From the NCBI GenBank assembly GCA_014727975.1, contig WJMK01000039.1:93237-152268 (forward strand): 59,032 nucleotides of DNA. The letters run 5' to 3'. A program made the position numbers and the translations under genes. The notes beneath the pieces are model-generated. The model searched no databases. It was given only the letters and a program-made list of their open reading frames with translations, and was not told where the DNA came from. Positions 8,336 to 17,223 of this stretch are shown here, one piece after another. Numbering within the stretch: the stretch's first letter is position 1; every line of letters begins with the position of its first letter. This DNA comes from Microcaldota archaeon. GTDB lineage: Archaea; Micrarchaeota; Micrarchaeia; Anstonellales; Bilamarchaeaceae.

Positions 8336-9637
8336 TTAAAGCAGGGACTTTATCCTATCCAGGATAGGCTCTACTTCCCGGGGCTTGTAGGAATAGTTAA
8401 CCTGGACTATCTGTTTTTCTGTGGTGATTACTTTTGAGATGTCCATGGGGGTCCCGGAGATTATCGTATCTGCTGGCATGGAATTTATTGTTTCCTGGAG
8501 CTCTTCCACCTGCTTTTTGCCATATCCCATCGCAGGAAGCACCTGGGTAGTATGGGGGTAGCTCTTGAAAGTGTTCTTGATTGAGCCGACTGCGTACGGA
8601 ACCGGGGAAAGTGGGATTGCGCCTGCTTTTTTTGCTGCAAGCAGGCCTGCGCCATATTCCATCCCGCCATGGGTGAGCGTTGGCCCATCTTCAACTACGA
8701 TCACCTCTTTTCCCTGGATTCCATCTGGTGCAGACACCTCAATATCCGCATGGAGGAGATGTGCGTTTGGGTTCAGGGTATGCGCAATCTCCTCTGCTTT
8801 TTCTGCGCCCTTTGGGTCCTGGGAAGCCTTGCTTATAAGAACGATGTCTGCCATGCGGAGATTGACCTCGCCTGGGAAATAATGGTAGCCGTGCTCCGGG
8901 CGGAGCGCATCAGAAACCACAACCATGAGGTTTGGGGAATAAAAGGGGTAATCATTGTTTCCGCCGTCCCACATTATGAGGTCTGCTTCTTTTTCTGCTT
9001 CGCGGAGGATTGCTTCGTAATCTACTCCTGCAAACAGGAGGGCGCCGTTTTTTATGTGGCCTTCGTACTCCTCTCGCTCTTCGATTGTGCAGTTGTGCCT
9101 GTCTAAATCCTCCAGGGAAGAAAAGCGCTGGACCTCCTGCTTTTCCAGGTCCCCATAGGGCATGGGATGGCGGATTACTGCAAGCTTTACGCCTTTTTCT
9201 GCAAGCCTCTTGGAGATTAATTTGGAAAGGGGGGACTTGCCTGCGCCTGTACGGGTTGCGCAGATTGCGAATAGGGGCTTGGTGCTTGGGATGCAGGTGT
9301 CGTTCGGGCCCAGGAGGAGATATGAGGCACCTGCTGCTAATGCGCGGGAAGCAAGGTGCATTACGTGCTCATGCGTAACATCTGAGTAGGAGAATGCAAC
9401 ATCATTGATTCCTTTTTCTTTTATGATTGTTTCAAGGTGGTCTTCCCGGAAGATGGGGATGCCATCTGGATAAAGGAACCCGGAGAGGGAAGAGGGGTAC
9501 TTGCGCTCTTCGATTCCCGGAATTTGGGCTGCTGTGAAGCCGATTACTTCATAGTTTTCATTGTTGCGGAAAAAAGTATTGAAATTGTGGAAATCCCTGC
9601 CTGCTGCCCCTAATATGAGGGCCTTGCGCTTTTGCAT
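8336..9637 (-). CDS. cpgS: Cyclic 2,3-diphosphoglycerate synthetase-like P-loop protein (COG2403)
   Basis: 433 residues. An N-terminal nucleotide-binding fold (ALILGAAGRDFHNFN) is followed by a P-loop NTPase core with Walker A ATRTGAGKS (about 127-135) and the conserved blocks VIRHPMPYGDLEKQ, MWDGGNNDYPFY and VVEDGPTLTHGGM. These blocks typify the archaeal and bacterial family annotated as cyclic 2,3-diphosphoglycerate synthetase or COG2403 GTPase. cDPG synthetase makes an intramolecular phosphoanhydride from 2,3-bisphosphoglycerate with ATP; whether this member does so is not shown by the sequence. It is a single gene with TATA-like sequence near 9669-9680 and an SD-like GGTGAG before the ATG. 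Confidence 0.7.
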   Translation of the reverse strand: MQKRKALILGAAGRDFHNFNTFFRNNENYEVIGFTAAQIPGIEERKYPSSLSGFLYPDGIPIFREDHLETIIKEKGINDVAFSYSDVTHEHVMHLASRALAAGASYLLLGPNDTCIPSTKPLFAICATRTGAGKSPLSKLISKRLAEKGVKLAVIRHPMPYGDLEKQEVQRFSSLEDLDRHNCTIEEREEYEGHIKNGALLFAGVDYEAILREAEKEADLIMWDGGNNDYPFYSPNLMVVVSDALRPEHGYHYFPGEVNLRMADIVLISKASQDPKGAEKAEEIAHTLNPNAHLLHADIEVSAPDGIQGKEVIVVEDGPTLTHGGMEYGAGLLAAKKAGAIPLSPVPYAVGSIKNTFKSYPHTTQVLPAMGYGKKQVEELQETINSMPADTIISGTPMDISKVITTEKQIVQVNYSYKPREVEPILDRIKSLL

Positions 9638-9678
9638 TTATGCTCACCGCTGGGATATAGGTAAGCAGGTTAAAAAAA

Positions 9679-10674
9679 CTACTGAAGGACAGAAGTTGAA
9701 GGCTGGACAAACTGCACTCCTGAATCAAAAAGTAGCTTGTCTGCAGCGCAAACAAGCCTCTGCCTTTCCTGCAGCTCAACTGTTGCAGAGAGTATCCTGT
9801 GCTTTTCAAGGGCCCTTTGGGCTTCTGGGAACTTGTCGACTGTGCCCTGGGGAAGATTGGGTTTCGGCTTCCAGCGCACAGGCATCATGTTTACAAGGGA
9901 GGGGACTCTGCTGAAAAGATTGGTTTTGAGCTGATTGTCATCGCCATCTGCAACCCTCTCCATGAAGGCTACCCTTTTGCTTGTTTCTATCCCAACTCCC
10001 CAAGCAACCCCATAGGCAAGAATACCTCTCTGGGTGGATGCAAGCAGGTATTCATTGTGTGCAAAAACAAAGCTGGATGCGCTTTTTGCAAACTCTTCTG
10101 CTGTGGGCCTGGAAAGGTGGCCAGGTTCATTCTCGTACCTATCCAAAATCTGCCCCATCATGTGGAAATAAGAGTTTTCAGGAGTGGAGACCATATATGG
10201 AAATCCTGATTCCGCACATGCAAGGGCAAAGACCCGGATATTTTCATCACTATGGAACAGTGAAACATTGAGGAACTTATTCAGCAGGTAAAATGGCTCA
10301 TGCGGGATAAGTGTGCGCAGGGATTCAAGCATCTCTTTTGAAATGCTGAGGTTGGATGAAGAGCCTGCAAGCTCGCATACCTCATCAACAAACCTTGCAA
10401 CTGCAGGAAAAGCAATTTCTTTTTCGCTTTCCGTTGCCCTTTCGTAAAATGAAGCCCAGGAACCGGAAAGGGAACGCACTCTCTCAACTGCTGAGAAATT
10501 ATTGAAATTTAATCTGGAGGCGAGCTGAGGGGTCCTTAAAAGCTCCACGAGTTCCATCTTTTTGTGGGCCTGCTCATCCTCCCTGAGCCTGTTTCTCCAC
10601 CTTGGCTTTGCCCTGGGGCGGGCTGGGGGAGCTGGCGTTTTCCTGAGTTGCTTTGCAGTGGGTTGGTTGGCCAT
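9679..10674 (-). CDS. Helical-repeat-like hypothetical protein
   Basis: 331 residues. A basic, proline-rich N-terminal segment (KTPAPPARPRAKPRWRNR) is followed by about 280 residues of amphipathic helices without signal peptide or membrane segments. No recognised family; it looks like the other HEAT-like proteins of the window. The ATG at 10674 has a GGTGA Shine-Dalgarno sequence, while the ATG at 10710 falls against the TATA box (10711-10722), so the shorter form is preferred. Confidence 0.6.
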   Translation of the reverse strand: MANQPTAKQLRKTPAPPARPRAKPRWRNRLREDEQAHKKMELVELLRTPQLASRLNFNNFSAVERVRSLSGSWASFYERATESEKEIAFPAVARFVDEVCELAGSSSNLSISKEMLESLRTLIPHEPFYLLNKFLNVSLFHSDENIRVFALACAESGFPYMVSTPENSYFHMMGQILDRYENEPGHLSRPTAEEFAKSASSFVFAHNEYLLASTQRGILAYGVAWGVGIETSKRVAFMERVADGDDNQLKTNLFSRVPSLVNMMPVRWKPKPNLPQGTVDKFPEAQRALEKHRILSATVELQERQRLVCAADKLLFDSGVQFVQPSTSVLQ

Positions 10675-10710
10675 TTTGGGTTCACCGGTGTTACTATTTG
10701 TGGAGAGCAA

Positions 10711-10722
10711 TGTATTTAAACA
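10711..10722 (-). promoter_or_regulatory. TATA box of the gene at 10674
   Basis: Minus-strand TGTTTAAATACA predicts initiation near 10692, leaving an 18-base leader that contains GGTGA. Confidence 0.5.
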
Positions 10723-10797
10723 TTTCCCAGGGAGCTTGAATAGGGTAATGCAAAAAAGAGTTAAATTAGTATTCCTTGCACTGGGAAAAGAAAAAAT

Positions 10798-11142
10798 TTA
10801 TTCCCGGAAGTTCCAGGGGATGGAATCCCTTGCCCACTGGGCAGTCGCCCTGGTATATTTCCCCCTTGCACTCACAATCAGCCTGGAGAAGGATGCAAAA
10901 ACCTGGAGGTCAAGCAGCACATCCCGGTCAGAGGGATGGACTTCAAGGAAAAGCTTCTTCAGCTCCCTCACCTGTGCGGGTGTTACCCTGGAAGGATTTT
11001 CTTTTATTTTTGTCAGGATCTGTAAAATCGGCTTGAATTGCGGGGGGTCGGAAAGCATTCTTTTTATGAATGGGCGCCTCCTTGTATCTGCTGGATTTGC
11101 TTTTGGGCTAATCTCGCCCTTGTGCAGTGCCCTGGCCACCAT
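10798..11142 (-). CDS. Small helical hypothetical protein
   Basis: 114 residues, basic and helical, unrecognised. The frame stays open to 11211, but a TATA box at 11161-11180 predicts transcription from about 11143, so the leaderless ATG at 11142 is preferred. The promoter overlaps the last codons of the upstream radical SAM gene. Similar in character to the HEAT-like proteins nearby. Confidence 0.5.
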   Translation of the reverse strand: MVARALHKGEISPKANPADTRRRPFIKRMLSDPPQFKPILQILTKIKENPSRVTPAQVRELKKLFLEVHPSDRDVLLDLQVFASFSRLIVSARGKYTRATAQWARDSIPWNFRE

Positions 11143-11160
11143 GCGCAGGATTTGGAAGCA

Positions 11161-11180
11161 AGGAAATAAAAAATTAATTG
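11161..11180 (-). promoter_or_regulatory. TATA box of the gene at 11142
   Basis: AT-rich minus-strand stretch with TTTTTTATTT, centred about 26 bp before the ATG and inside the 3' end of the radical SAM gene. Confidence 0.45.
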
Positions 11181-12316
11181 AAGGAAGCAAGAGTTGTCTG
11201 ATGGAGTCCATTTATTCTTATGAAAGGTAGTGCTCTTCCTAAGACAACCCCGTGCTTCCTCAATGCAGCCATGGAGGTTATTTTCTCCCTGGCTTTTGCA
11301 AGTGATTTTGCAGTTTTGGGGCCGATTCCAGGGACCCGCAAAAGGTCCCTTTCCTCGGCACCGTTTATTTCCAGGGGCCGTTCAAAAGTAGTCCTGGCTA
11401 TGGCGACCTTGGGGTCCGTGTTGTGGAGGAACCCATTATCGGAAAAAGCAGGCTGCACCTCATCTCTTGAGTAGCTGTATATTCTGTAGAGCCAATCCAG
11501 CTGGTAGAGGCGGTTCTGCCTCCATATTGGGGCAGCAGAAGTCCTTTCCAGGTGAGTATCCATTACGGGCCTGAACGCCGAGTAGTACATTCGGTTTAAT
11601 TTCATGTGGTCATATTCGGACGCTGCAAGCGTGAATATGTCCAGGTCTGATTCCCCGTTTATCCCGACCATGAGCTGGGAAACATGGGAAACACGTGTGG
11701 GAGCACTCCCGGTTTCCCGGGAGTGTTTAAAGCGCGATTGGGTGCTGCGTATCCAGGCCTGCCTCTTGAGTATGTCGTTCTTGAAATCCTTGTTGGAGGC
11801 AATTTCAGACAGGCGGGAAGGGGAAACTGTTTCCAGGTTTATGGAGACGCGGTCAGCATATTGGATTGCACGCTCCACCTGGTCCCTGGTGGAGCCAGGG
11901 AGGATTTTCAGGTGCATGTATCCTCTGTAGCGCATCTTTGCACGGAGGAGGCGGGCGGATTCCAGTATGGATTCCATTGAGGAGATTGGGTCTTCTATGG
12001 AGGAGGAGAGGAAGAGGCCCTGCACCATTCTTTTCTTATAGAGCGCCATGAAGGTGGAGGCGAGCTCAATTGGAGTATACTTCCATGCTGCCTTGCGCTT
12101 TGAGCAGTTTGCATTTACGCAGTACCTGCAGTCCATCTTGCAGTTGTTGGTCATAAGGGTCTTGAAAAGGGTGCACGAACCCCTGGGGGTTTTGGCTTCG
12201 TATATATGGAGGGTGTCCTTTGCCTCTCCCAGGGGGATGTGCTTGAGCTGCTCCTCCTGTTCCATGTCGTAGGAAGCAAGTTCGGAAAGCGCCCTTACCT
12301 TTTCGGCCGATACCAT
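11174..12316 (-). CDS. Radical SAM protein, putative DNA modification/repair family
   Basis: 380 residues. The CKMDCRYC motif binds the radical SAM [4Fe-4S] cluster. It lies in the context LMTNNCKMDC...CVNANC, with GLFLSSSIEDP after it, as in the family described as putative DNA modification/repair radical SAM protein (often linked to UdgX-type glycosylases). A helix-hairpin-helix segment near the C-terminus (LLRVPGIGPKTAKSLAKA) suggests nucleic-acid binding. No UdgX gene is visible in the window. The ATG at 12316 matches a TATA box at 12335-12347 (leaderless); an upstream ATG at 12349 is less likely. Confidence 0.82.
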   Translation of the reverse strand: MVSAEKVRALSELASYDMEQEEQLKHIPLGEAKDTLHIYEAKTPRGSCTLFKTLMTNNCKMDCRYCVNANCSKRKAAWKYTPIELASTFMALYKKRMVQGLFLSSSIEDPISSMESILESARLLRAKMRYRGYMHLKILPGSTRDQVERAIQYADRVSINLETVSPSRLSEIASNKDFKNDILKRQAWIRSTQSRFKHSRETGSAPTRVSHVSQLMVGINGESDLDIFTLAASEYDHMKLNRMYYSAFRPVMDTHLERTSAAPIWRQNRLYQLDWLYRIYSYSRDEVQPAFSDNGFLHNTDPKVAIARTTFERPLEINGAEERDLLRVPGIGPKTAKSLAKAREKITSMAALRKHGVVLGRALPFIRINGLHQTTLASFN

Positions 12317-12334
12317 GGATTGGGCACTCAGGGG

Positions 12335-12347
12335 AATGTTTTTAAGC
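12335..12347 (-). promoter_or_regulatory. TATA box of the radical SAM gene
   Basis: Minus-strand GCTTAAAAACATT, centred about 26 bp before the ATG at 12316. Confidence 0.5.
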
Positions 12348-12384
12348 AAAGGATGCAGGGGGTTTCCACTGTTTCCGCTAAAGC

Positions 12385-13305
12385 CTACCCTTCTTCAGCC
12401 CTTTCTACTGAAATCCTGCTTATTGAGCCTCCTTCTTGGGAAAAGGAGATTGTGTACTTGCCCATCACAGTGTATGGGCCAGGGAGGTTGCTGAATGGAA
12501 GGGAAGTTGCTTCCCCTCCGCTGTCTTGCAGGGGCTTGTTGTATGGGTCGCAGAAGCAGAAAAAGACCTGGTCCCCGGATATTTCCCAGACCTTTGCAAT
12601 GAAATTTTCGTGGTAGGCGTAATCCCCGGATGCAACATCATATTCGTCAGTTTCATAGCCGGAAACCCTCAGCCTTGCAGAGTACTTCCCTCCCTCTTCG
12701 GTTATTGAGAGGACTTTGTATGTAACATCGCCTACTGAGCCTTCTTCGCCTACTGAAGCGTGGATTTCGTGGTCCTTCCCCCATCTGGTCCCAAGAAGTA
12801 TGCTGCCCCCTTCAACTCCAAGCACTAATGCTCTCTCCTCCAGGCCTGCAGATTCCATCCGTGGCAAGGGAGAACCCCCAAACAGGAACTCAAGCGGAAA
12901 AGTGGGTTTTCCCTGTTCCAGGGGCTGGGAAAAGGACGACTCTTCTGATTCCAGGTATGCCTTTACCGGAATTCCTTCAAATGCCCAGTCGCAGCCGGGG
13001 CCTTGCTCATAAACCCATACGTACTTGGCATAATATGATTGCAGGGAGCCTCCTCCCATTTCAAAACCTTTTTCCACTTCGTGGGTTTCCAGGGACTCTG
13101 TGCAGTCCTGGGATGCATCCGGGCCCGCGTCTTTTTTTCCTGTGCTCTCTGTTCCGCAGCCTGGCAGTGATTTGAGTATTGCGAGGCCACCCAGGGCTGC
13201 CGCTCCCCTCCTTGCTGCTTTAAGGAACTCCCTCCTGTTGAGCTTCTTGTTGGGCTGTTTAGGGTTTTGGGCCCTTGGGGTGGGGGCGAAACGCGGTTTT
13301 TGCAT
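12385..13305 (-). CDS. Tat-exported putative lipoprotein of unknown function
   Basis: 306 residues. The N-terminus has a twin-arginine signal (NRREFLKAARRGAAALGG), a hydrophobic core and a lipobox-like LPGC near residue 50, so the mature protein is probably folded in the cytoplasm, exported by Tat and anchored through a lipidated cysteine. The rest is predicted beta-rich, with repeated Gly/Glu/Ser turns and no recognised catalytic motif. Its family is unknown. Minus-strand TATA-like boxes at 13315-13344 place transcription start almost at the ATG. Confidence 0.7.
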   Translation of the reverse strand: MQKPRFAPTPRAQNPKQPNKKLNRREFLKAARRGAAALGGLAILKSLPGCGTESTGKKDAGPDASQDCTESLETHEVEKGFEMGGGSLQSYYAKYVWVYEQGPGCDWAFEGIPVKAYLESEESSFSQPLEQGKPTFPLEFLFGGSPLPRMESAGLEERALVLGVEGGSILLGTRWGKDHEIHASVGEEGSVGDVTYKVLSITEEGGKYSARLRVSGYETDEYDVASGDYAYHENFIAKVWEISGDQVFFCFCDPYNKPLQDSGGEATSLPFSNLPGPYTVMGKYTISFSQEGGSISRISVERAEEG

Positions 13306-13383
13306 GTTGCAGAATATGTATAAAAAGGTTTAAAAAAGAAAACCAGGGCGGGAAAAATGCAACTTTTCATAGACGGGCTGCTG

Positions 13384-13400
13384 ATATATTTATATATTTT
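13384..13400 (+). promoter_or_regulatory. TATA box of the gene at 13413
   Basis: ATATATTTATATATTTT lies about 20-25 bp before the ATG and predicts a leaderless transcript. Confidence 0.55.
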
Positions 13401-13412
13401 TTTAGAGTTGTT

Positions 13413-14183
13413 ATGTGCGGCGACCAGATGAGAGCACTGCACAACAGGAGAGAGTCACGGCTTTCCACACTTCCCCCGGGCCAGAAGCATGCACCCTCCA
13501 GGGCAAAAGGCAATGAAGGGTTTTTCCCAAGGGTTTCTGTGCTCCTAGAAGATATTGGGGAGCCGGGGCCGGTGCGGAGCGAGGCCATCAGGGACATAAA
13601 ACGGATGCTTGGGAGGCTGGACAAAGAGGAGCTCTGGGGAAGCGCAAGGGCCCTGCTCAATGCAATTAAGGACAAGGATGCAGAGCCATTTGAGCGGATG
13701 GAGGCGATAGACGCAATTGTCCCTGTCCTCAATGCAATCCACAGGAAGATTGCAAAGGAAGAGAATGAAGGCGAAGTGTGGAGTGCGGAATCCCAGGTCC
13801 CTGTGCAGGGGGCGTTGCCGAAAGTGCATCCCGGGGCAGTGCTCCATGCAGACAAAGAAGAGGAAGCTGCTGAGAAAAAGAGGTTTGGGAAAAGAGAGGG
13901 GATACGGGAGCAGGCACTTATTGGCGCACTTAATTCTGTTGCACTTGTTGAGACATTTGACAATAAGGAGATTGCAGATTCTGTGAGGCTTGCAATTGGA
14001 AATCTGGAATCGCCCCATGCAAAAAAGCTCGTGAACAGGAGGGCGCTGAATGGGCTTATGGACCCCATGGAAGCAAAGCCGGGAGTGCGGACAGAAGAGC
14101 CTTCCGGGCACCCTAAAAAGAAGGCAAGCATTGAGGAGCTTTTTGGGCTGGACAGGGAAGATGGTTTTTCAGGTGTTGGGTAA
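13413..14183 (+). CDS. HEAT-like helical protein with an LW-type module
   Basis: 256 residues, soluble and helical. The open frame begins further upstream (13275), but the TATA box supports the ATG at 13413. Around residues 50-105 it has a module with the pattern LDKEELW...ALLNAI...R.EAIDAIVPVLNAIHRKI. The same pattern occurs twice in the next gene (14256), so the two are tandem paralogues. The C-terminal third is charged and probably disordered. Function unknown. Confidence 0.6.
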   Translation: MCGDQMRALHNRRESRLSTLPPGQKHAPSRAKGNEGFFPRVSVLLEDIGEPGPVRSEAIRDIKRMLGRLDKEELWGSARALLNAIKDKDAEPFERMEAIDAIVPVLNAIHRKIAKEENEGEVWSAESQVPVQGALPKVHPGAVLHADKEEEAAEKKRFGKREGIREQALIGALNSVALVETFDNKEIADSVRLAIGNLESPHAKKLVNRRALNGLMDPMEAKPGVRTEEPSGHPKKKASIEELFGLDREDGFSGVG

Positions 14184-14224
14184 TTTTTGCACTTCGATAA
14201 TTGGCGTAAAAACCCTGGGAAAAA

Positions 14225-14233
14225 TTTATAAAG
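14225..14233 (+). promoter_or_regulatory. TATA box of the gene at 14256
   Basis: TTTATAAAG, centred about 28 bp before the ATG at 14256. Confidence 0.6.
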
Positions 14234-14255
14234 CTTACTTGTTTTGTTTCTGTTA

Positions 14256-15545
14256 ATGGCTCCGACCAGGCCATTAGCCCATGCTACGAGGGAAAGCAGG
14301 GGCGTGACGCCAATCCCCGGAACACCCATGCAGCATGCGCCACCGCAAAATGTGGACAGGGGAAAATGCTTTTCTTCTCATAAAAACCTGCTTGAAAGCA
14401 GTGTTGCTGCAAGAAAGAGATCTGAACTCAGCAACCTCACTGTCGTGAATACAAGGAATGGCGGGAGCGAGCTCCCTTCCGGCCCTGATGAGGACTCCAG
14501 GAGGATTGCGCTCCCTACCTTTGATGAGGCAATCGTAAATATAGAAACAGGAAAGGATGGCGAGGCAATCTGGGCAATCCGGGAAGCGATGCCCAGGATA
14601 CTGGAATTCCTGAATAAAAAAGATTTATGGGATGTGGTTGATGCCCTTTCTGTCGGGGCCCTTGATGAGAAGGGCAAGAAAAGTCCGGAGATACGCGCTG
14701 CCTGCCTTGACTTGATGGTTCTTGTGCACAAGGAGATTTTGAAGAAATCCCTTAAACAGGAAAAGGCAACCTGGAAAAAAATTAAGGGCTCTGCAGAAGA
14801 GGATGGGGGTGCGCAGGAAGGGCTTCCTCTCCTGGACCCAAGGGCTGTCCATGAAGCGGTCGAAGACCGGGTAACGGACTATTCAATGGGGGTTGACAAG
14901 GACTTCCTGGAAATTGAGGAAAGGATGGCCATTACAATACTGAGCCTTATGGAAAGCAGCGAACCCTGGATAAGGGACTCCGCTGAGAAGGCAAGCTGCG
15001 AGATTGACTCACCTATACTTATACGGGGGCTTTCCGGGAAGCTGGATAGTGGCGATTCTGCGAAGGACGTATGCAGTGCACTGGACAATGCAGGGGATTC
15101 TGGGGAGGTTTTTGCCGCACTGGAATTGCTGGAGGCAAAAAGGGACAAGCTTAGCCACAGGAAGCTCTGGAAAGCCATGGATGCACTCTGCAACCTGGCA
15201 GAGAGGAGAGATATGGAAGATGAGGGGCGCGCTGCTGCATTCAGGGCGATGGTTCCGCTTTATGGAGTTATCTCAAGGTTTGGGAGCAACGGGAGAAAAG
15301 GGGGAAAAACTGAGGAGAAAATGGCTGCTGTGCTGACCAAGGCAGCATTGGGGAGCGATATGGAGGATTGGATTTCTGAAGCTGCAATGGATGCAGTTGA
15401 AGGGATAGATTGTGAAATTCTGGACAGGTTTTTCCTGAGCGGGCAGATTGAGGAGAAGGGAGAGGGGATTGACGATACGCTGGAGAGGAAAACCCTTGAT
15501 GTGGAGCTTGCAAAAATTATTGAAACGCTTGATGGCTCTGCTTAA
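14256..15545 (+). CDS. HEAT-like helical protein with two LW-type modules
   Basis: 429 residues. Two copies of the module seen in the preceding gene are visible, near residues 105-165 (LNKKDLWDVVDALS...R.ACLDLMVLVHKEI) and 295-345 (LSHRKLWKAMDALCNLA...AAFRAMVPLYGVI). Between them are further paired helices in HEAT style. No membrane segments. The ATG at 14256 is chosen from the TATA spacing. The TAA stop interleaves with that of herA on the other strand (TTAA, 15542-15545). Function unknown; a protein-interaction role is likely from the fold. Confidence 0.6.
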   Translation: MAPTRPLAHATRESRGVTPIPGTPMQHAPPQNVDRGKCFSSHKNLLESSVAARKRSELSNLTVVNTRNGGSELPSGPDEDSRRIALPTFDEAIVNIETGKDGEAIWAIREAMPRILEFLNKKDLWDVVDALSVGALDEKGKKSPEIRAACLDLMVLVHKEILKKSLKQEKATWKKIKGSAEEDGGAQEGLPLLDPRAVHEAVEDRVTDYSMGVDKDFLEIEERMAITILSLMESSEPWIRDSAEKASCEIDSPILIRGLSGKLDSGDSAKDVCSALDNAGDSGEVFAALELLEAKRDKLSHRKLWKAMDALCNLAERRDMEDEGRAAAFRAMVPLYGVISRFGSNGRKGGKTEEKMAAVLTKAALGSDMEDWISEAAMDAVEGIDCEILDRFFLSGQIEEKGEGIDDTLERKTLDVELAKIIETLDGSA

Positions 15546-17077
15546 AGGAATGCCTCTAATTCTTCGTCCTGCTCTTCATCTGATTTCTTTGCTTCTGATT
15601 CGTATGCGATTGCCTGCTCGTGCAATGGCCTTCCTTTTTCGATTTTCCTTGATTTGCGGTCCCTTATTTCCACGAAGATTGGGTACCTTACTGCTTCACC
15701 TACAATTATGCCCTCCCCTACTTTGAGGGAAGTTATGGATCGAGCCATCCTTGAGTCGATTCCCTCTGCGGATTCCTCTATGTGCTTGAGGTCGTTTGGA
15801 TTGGTTACCCTGAGGAGGATGTGGGTGTTGCATTGCGAAAGGGTTGTGGTGGAAAGGTTTACCGGGCGCTGGGAGACCACACCCAGGGCGAGGCCGAATT
15901 TCCTTCCTTCCCTTGCGATTTTCTCTATTATGGATTTTGAGGGGTTGTGTGCTGCCTTTGCCTTTTCCGGGGCAAAGTTGTGTGCCTCTTCAACCAGGAA
16001 AAATGTTGGGGGGATTTCGTTTTTTGCGCGGAGGCGGAAGAGCCTGTCCGCAATGTAGGAAACAATTACTTTCTTTTTGCGCATGTCATCCAGGTCCGAA
16101 AGGTCCAGGACAAGCATTTCCCCTGGGAGCACCTGCTGCCTCAGCTTGGGGTTTTCCTTGGACTGGGTGATTAGGTTTATGGAGCGGAGCTCATAGAGCG
16201 GGCGCATCAGCGCATCCTTTATGTTTTTGCTTATGCTGCTGGTTTCAACCCTCTTTATCAGGTCATTTACTGAGAAGAGCTGGCGCTCGTTTTTTTCCTG
16301 GGTGCGCATTTCCCTCAGGAGCTTGTTGAGTTCGTTCTGCCCTGCGGGAGGGACCGAGAACCAGGAGGAAAGCATCCTTGAGTTGAGCCTGCGGAACGGG
16401 ATTGTGATGTCTTTTCCATTTATTACGCGGATTTTTCTTCCGTATGTGGGGTCTTGCTTGAATCCGGAATACTCTCCGTGTATATCTATTATTACTGTGG
16501 CTACGCGGCCGTGCTCTTTTGGGCGGTCAAGCAATTCCTCGAGCATCACTGAGGCGAGGTGGCTCTTGCCGGCTCCGGACATTGCAAGGATTGCAAGGTG
16601 CTTCTGGAAGAGCCGTGTCATATCGATTTTTGCTTCCACTTCGTGGTTCTGGAGCTTCCCGAGCATCAGCCCATTGGGCACGAAGCCTACGAAATCCTTC
16701 AGGAGGGTTTCGTCCGCTTCTATTACTTTTGTTCCGGGGGAAGGGGGAAGCGAAACCCTTGATTGGAAGTAGTGCTCGCCCCTTTTTTCCATTCTTCCAA
16801 GGACGCGCACTTCCGCGATTGCGTATTCCCAGCTCTTTATTGGGAAATGGGTTGAGATGGGGTTTTCCCTTTCGTATTCCGCTACTGATTCCGCTCTTTC
16901 GAAATAGCGGTTTGCGCGGGTGATTTCAGAAACGTATCCGAAGACTATTCCCTCTTCGGAAGTGGTCTGGATAAACTGGCCTTTTTTCACTGGGGAGCCT
17001 TCATCCAGCACGAACGCGTATTTGAGCGTGGTGGGGGAATCATCGGTTGAGATTACTGTGCCTAGGGGCTTTTGCAT
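15542..17077 (-). CDS. herA: HerA-type hexameric ATPase/helicase
   Basis: 511 residues. An N-terminal HAS-barrel-like beta domain (about 1-120) precedes the FtsK/HerA ATPase core with Walker A AMSGAGKSHL (about 165-175), Walker B VIIDIHGEY, and a second acidic motif FFLVEEAHNFAP followed by the Q/R-rich VSQRP segment. HerA acts with the nuclease NurA (here at 21796) and Mre11-Rad50 in resection of DNA double-strand ends. The ATG at 17077 fits a leaderless TATA promoter, and the same start context is conserved upstream of nurA. Mre11 and Rad50 are not in the window. Confidence 0.92.
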   Translation of the reverse strand: MQKPLGTVISTDDSPTTLKYAFVLDEGSPVKKGQFIQTTSEEGIVFGYVSEITRANRYFERAESVAEYERENPISTHFPIKSWEYAIAEVRVLGRMEKRGEHYFQSRVSLPPSPGTKVIEADETLLKDFVGFVPNGLMLGKLQNHEVEAKIDMTRLFQKHLAILAMSGAGKSHLASVMLEELLDRPKEHGRVATVIIDIHGEYSGFKQDPTYGRKIRVINGKDITIPFRRLNSRMLSSWFSVPPAGQNELNKLLREMRTQEKNERQLFSVNDLIKRVETSSISKNIKDALMRPLYELRSINLITQSKENPKLRQQVLPGEMLVLDLSDLDDMRKKKVIVSYIADRLFRLRAKNEIPPTFFLVEEAHNFAPEKAKAAHNPSKSIIEKIAREGRKFGLALGVVSQRPVNLSTTTLSQCNTHILLRVTNPNDLKHIEESAEGIDSRMARSITSLKVGEGIIVGEAVRYPIFVEIRDRKSRKIEKGRPLHEQAIAYESEAKKSDEEQDEELEAFL

Positions 17078-17097
17078 AAGTATAGAGTTAATTAGAG

Positions 17098-17113
17098 GCA
17101 TTTATAAATAAAT
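17098..17113 (-). promoter_or_regulatory. TATA box of herA
   Basis: Minus-strand AATTTATTTATAAATG, centred about 27 bp before the ATG. It aligns without gaps with the nurA promoter. Confidence 0.6.
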
Positions 17114-17223
17114 TGAGGGTGGCTTTCCGGTGTGCAGGCGACCGGAGGGCGGCCATTTCTGTGCGCCGGGAAGGCATTGGCTTTCCACTGCACCTGCGCT
17201 AGCGATTCCGTGCAGCCACAGTT
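17111..17223 (-). repeat. herA copy of a dispersed upstream element, with a 58-bp insert
   Basis: Bases 17179-17223 match 22862-22907 upstream of nurA at about 39 of 46 positions, and 17111-17128 match 22852-22869 at 16 of 18. Between them this copy has 58 additional bases bounded by a direct repeat GGCTTTCC (17121-17128 and 17179-17186). The conserved core holds an inverted repeat CTGCAC...GTGCAG. The insert can itself fold (GGTGTGCAG with CTGTGCGCC). Confidence 0.75.

Noticed and set aside
10562-11230. 222-codon plus-strand frame
   Set aside because: It crosses the promoters and coding regions of two minus-strand genes with better signals.
13367-14329. 320-codon minus-strand frame (Ser-rich)
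   Set aside because: Antisense to the 256-residue HEAT-like gene; a shadow frame.
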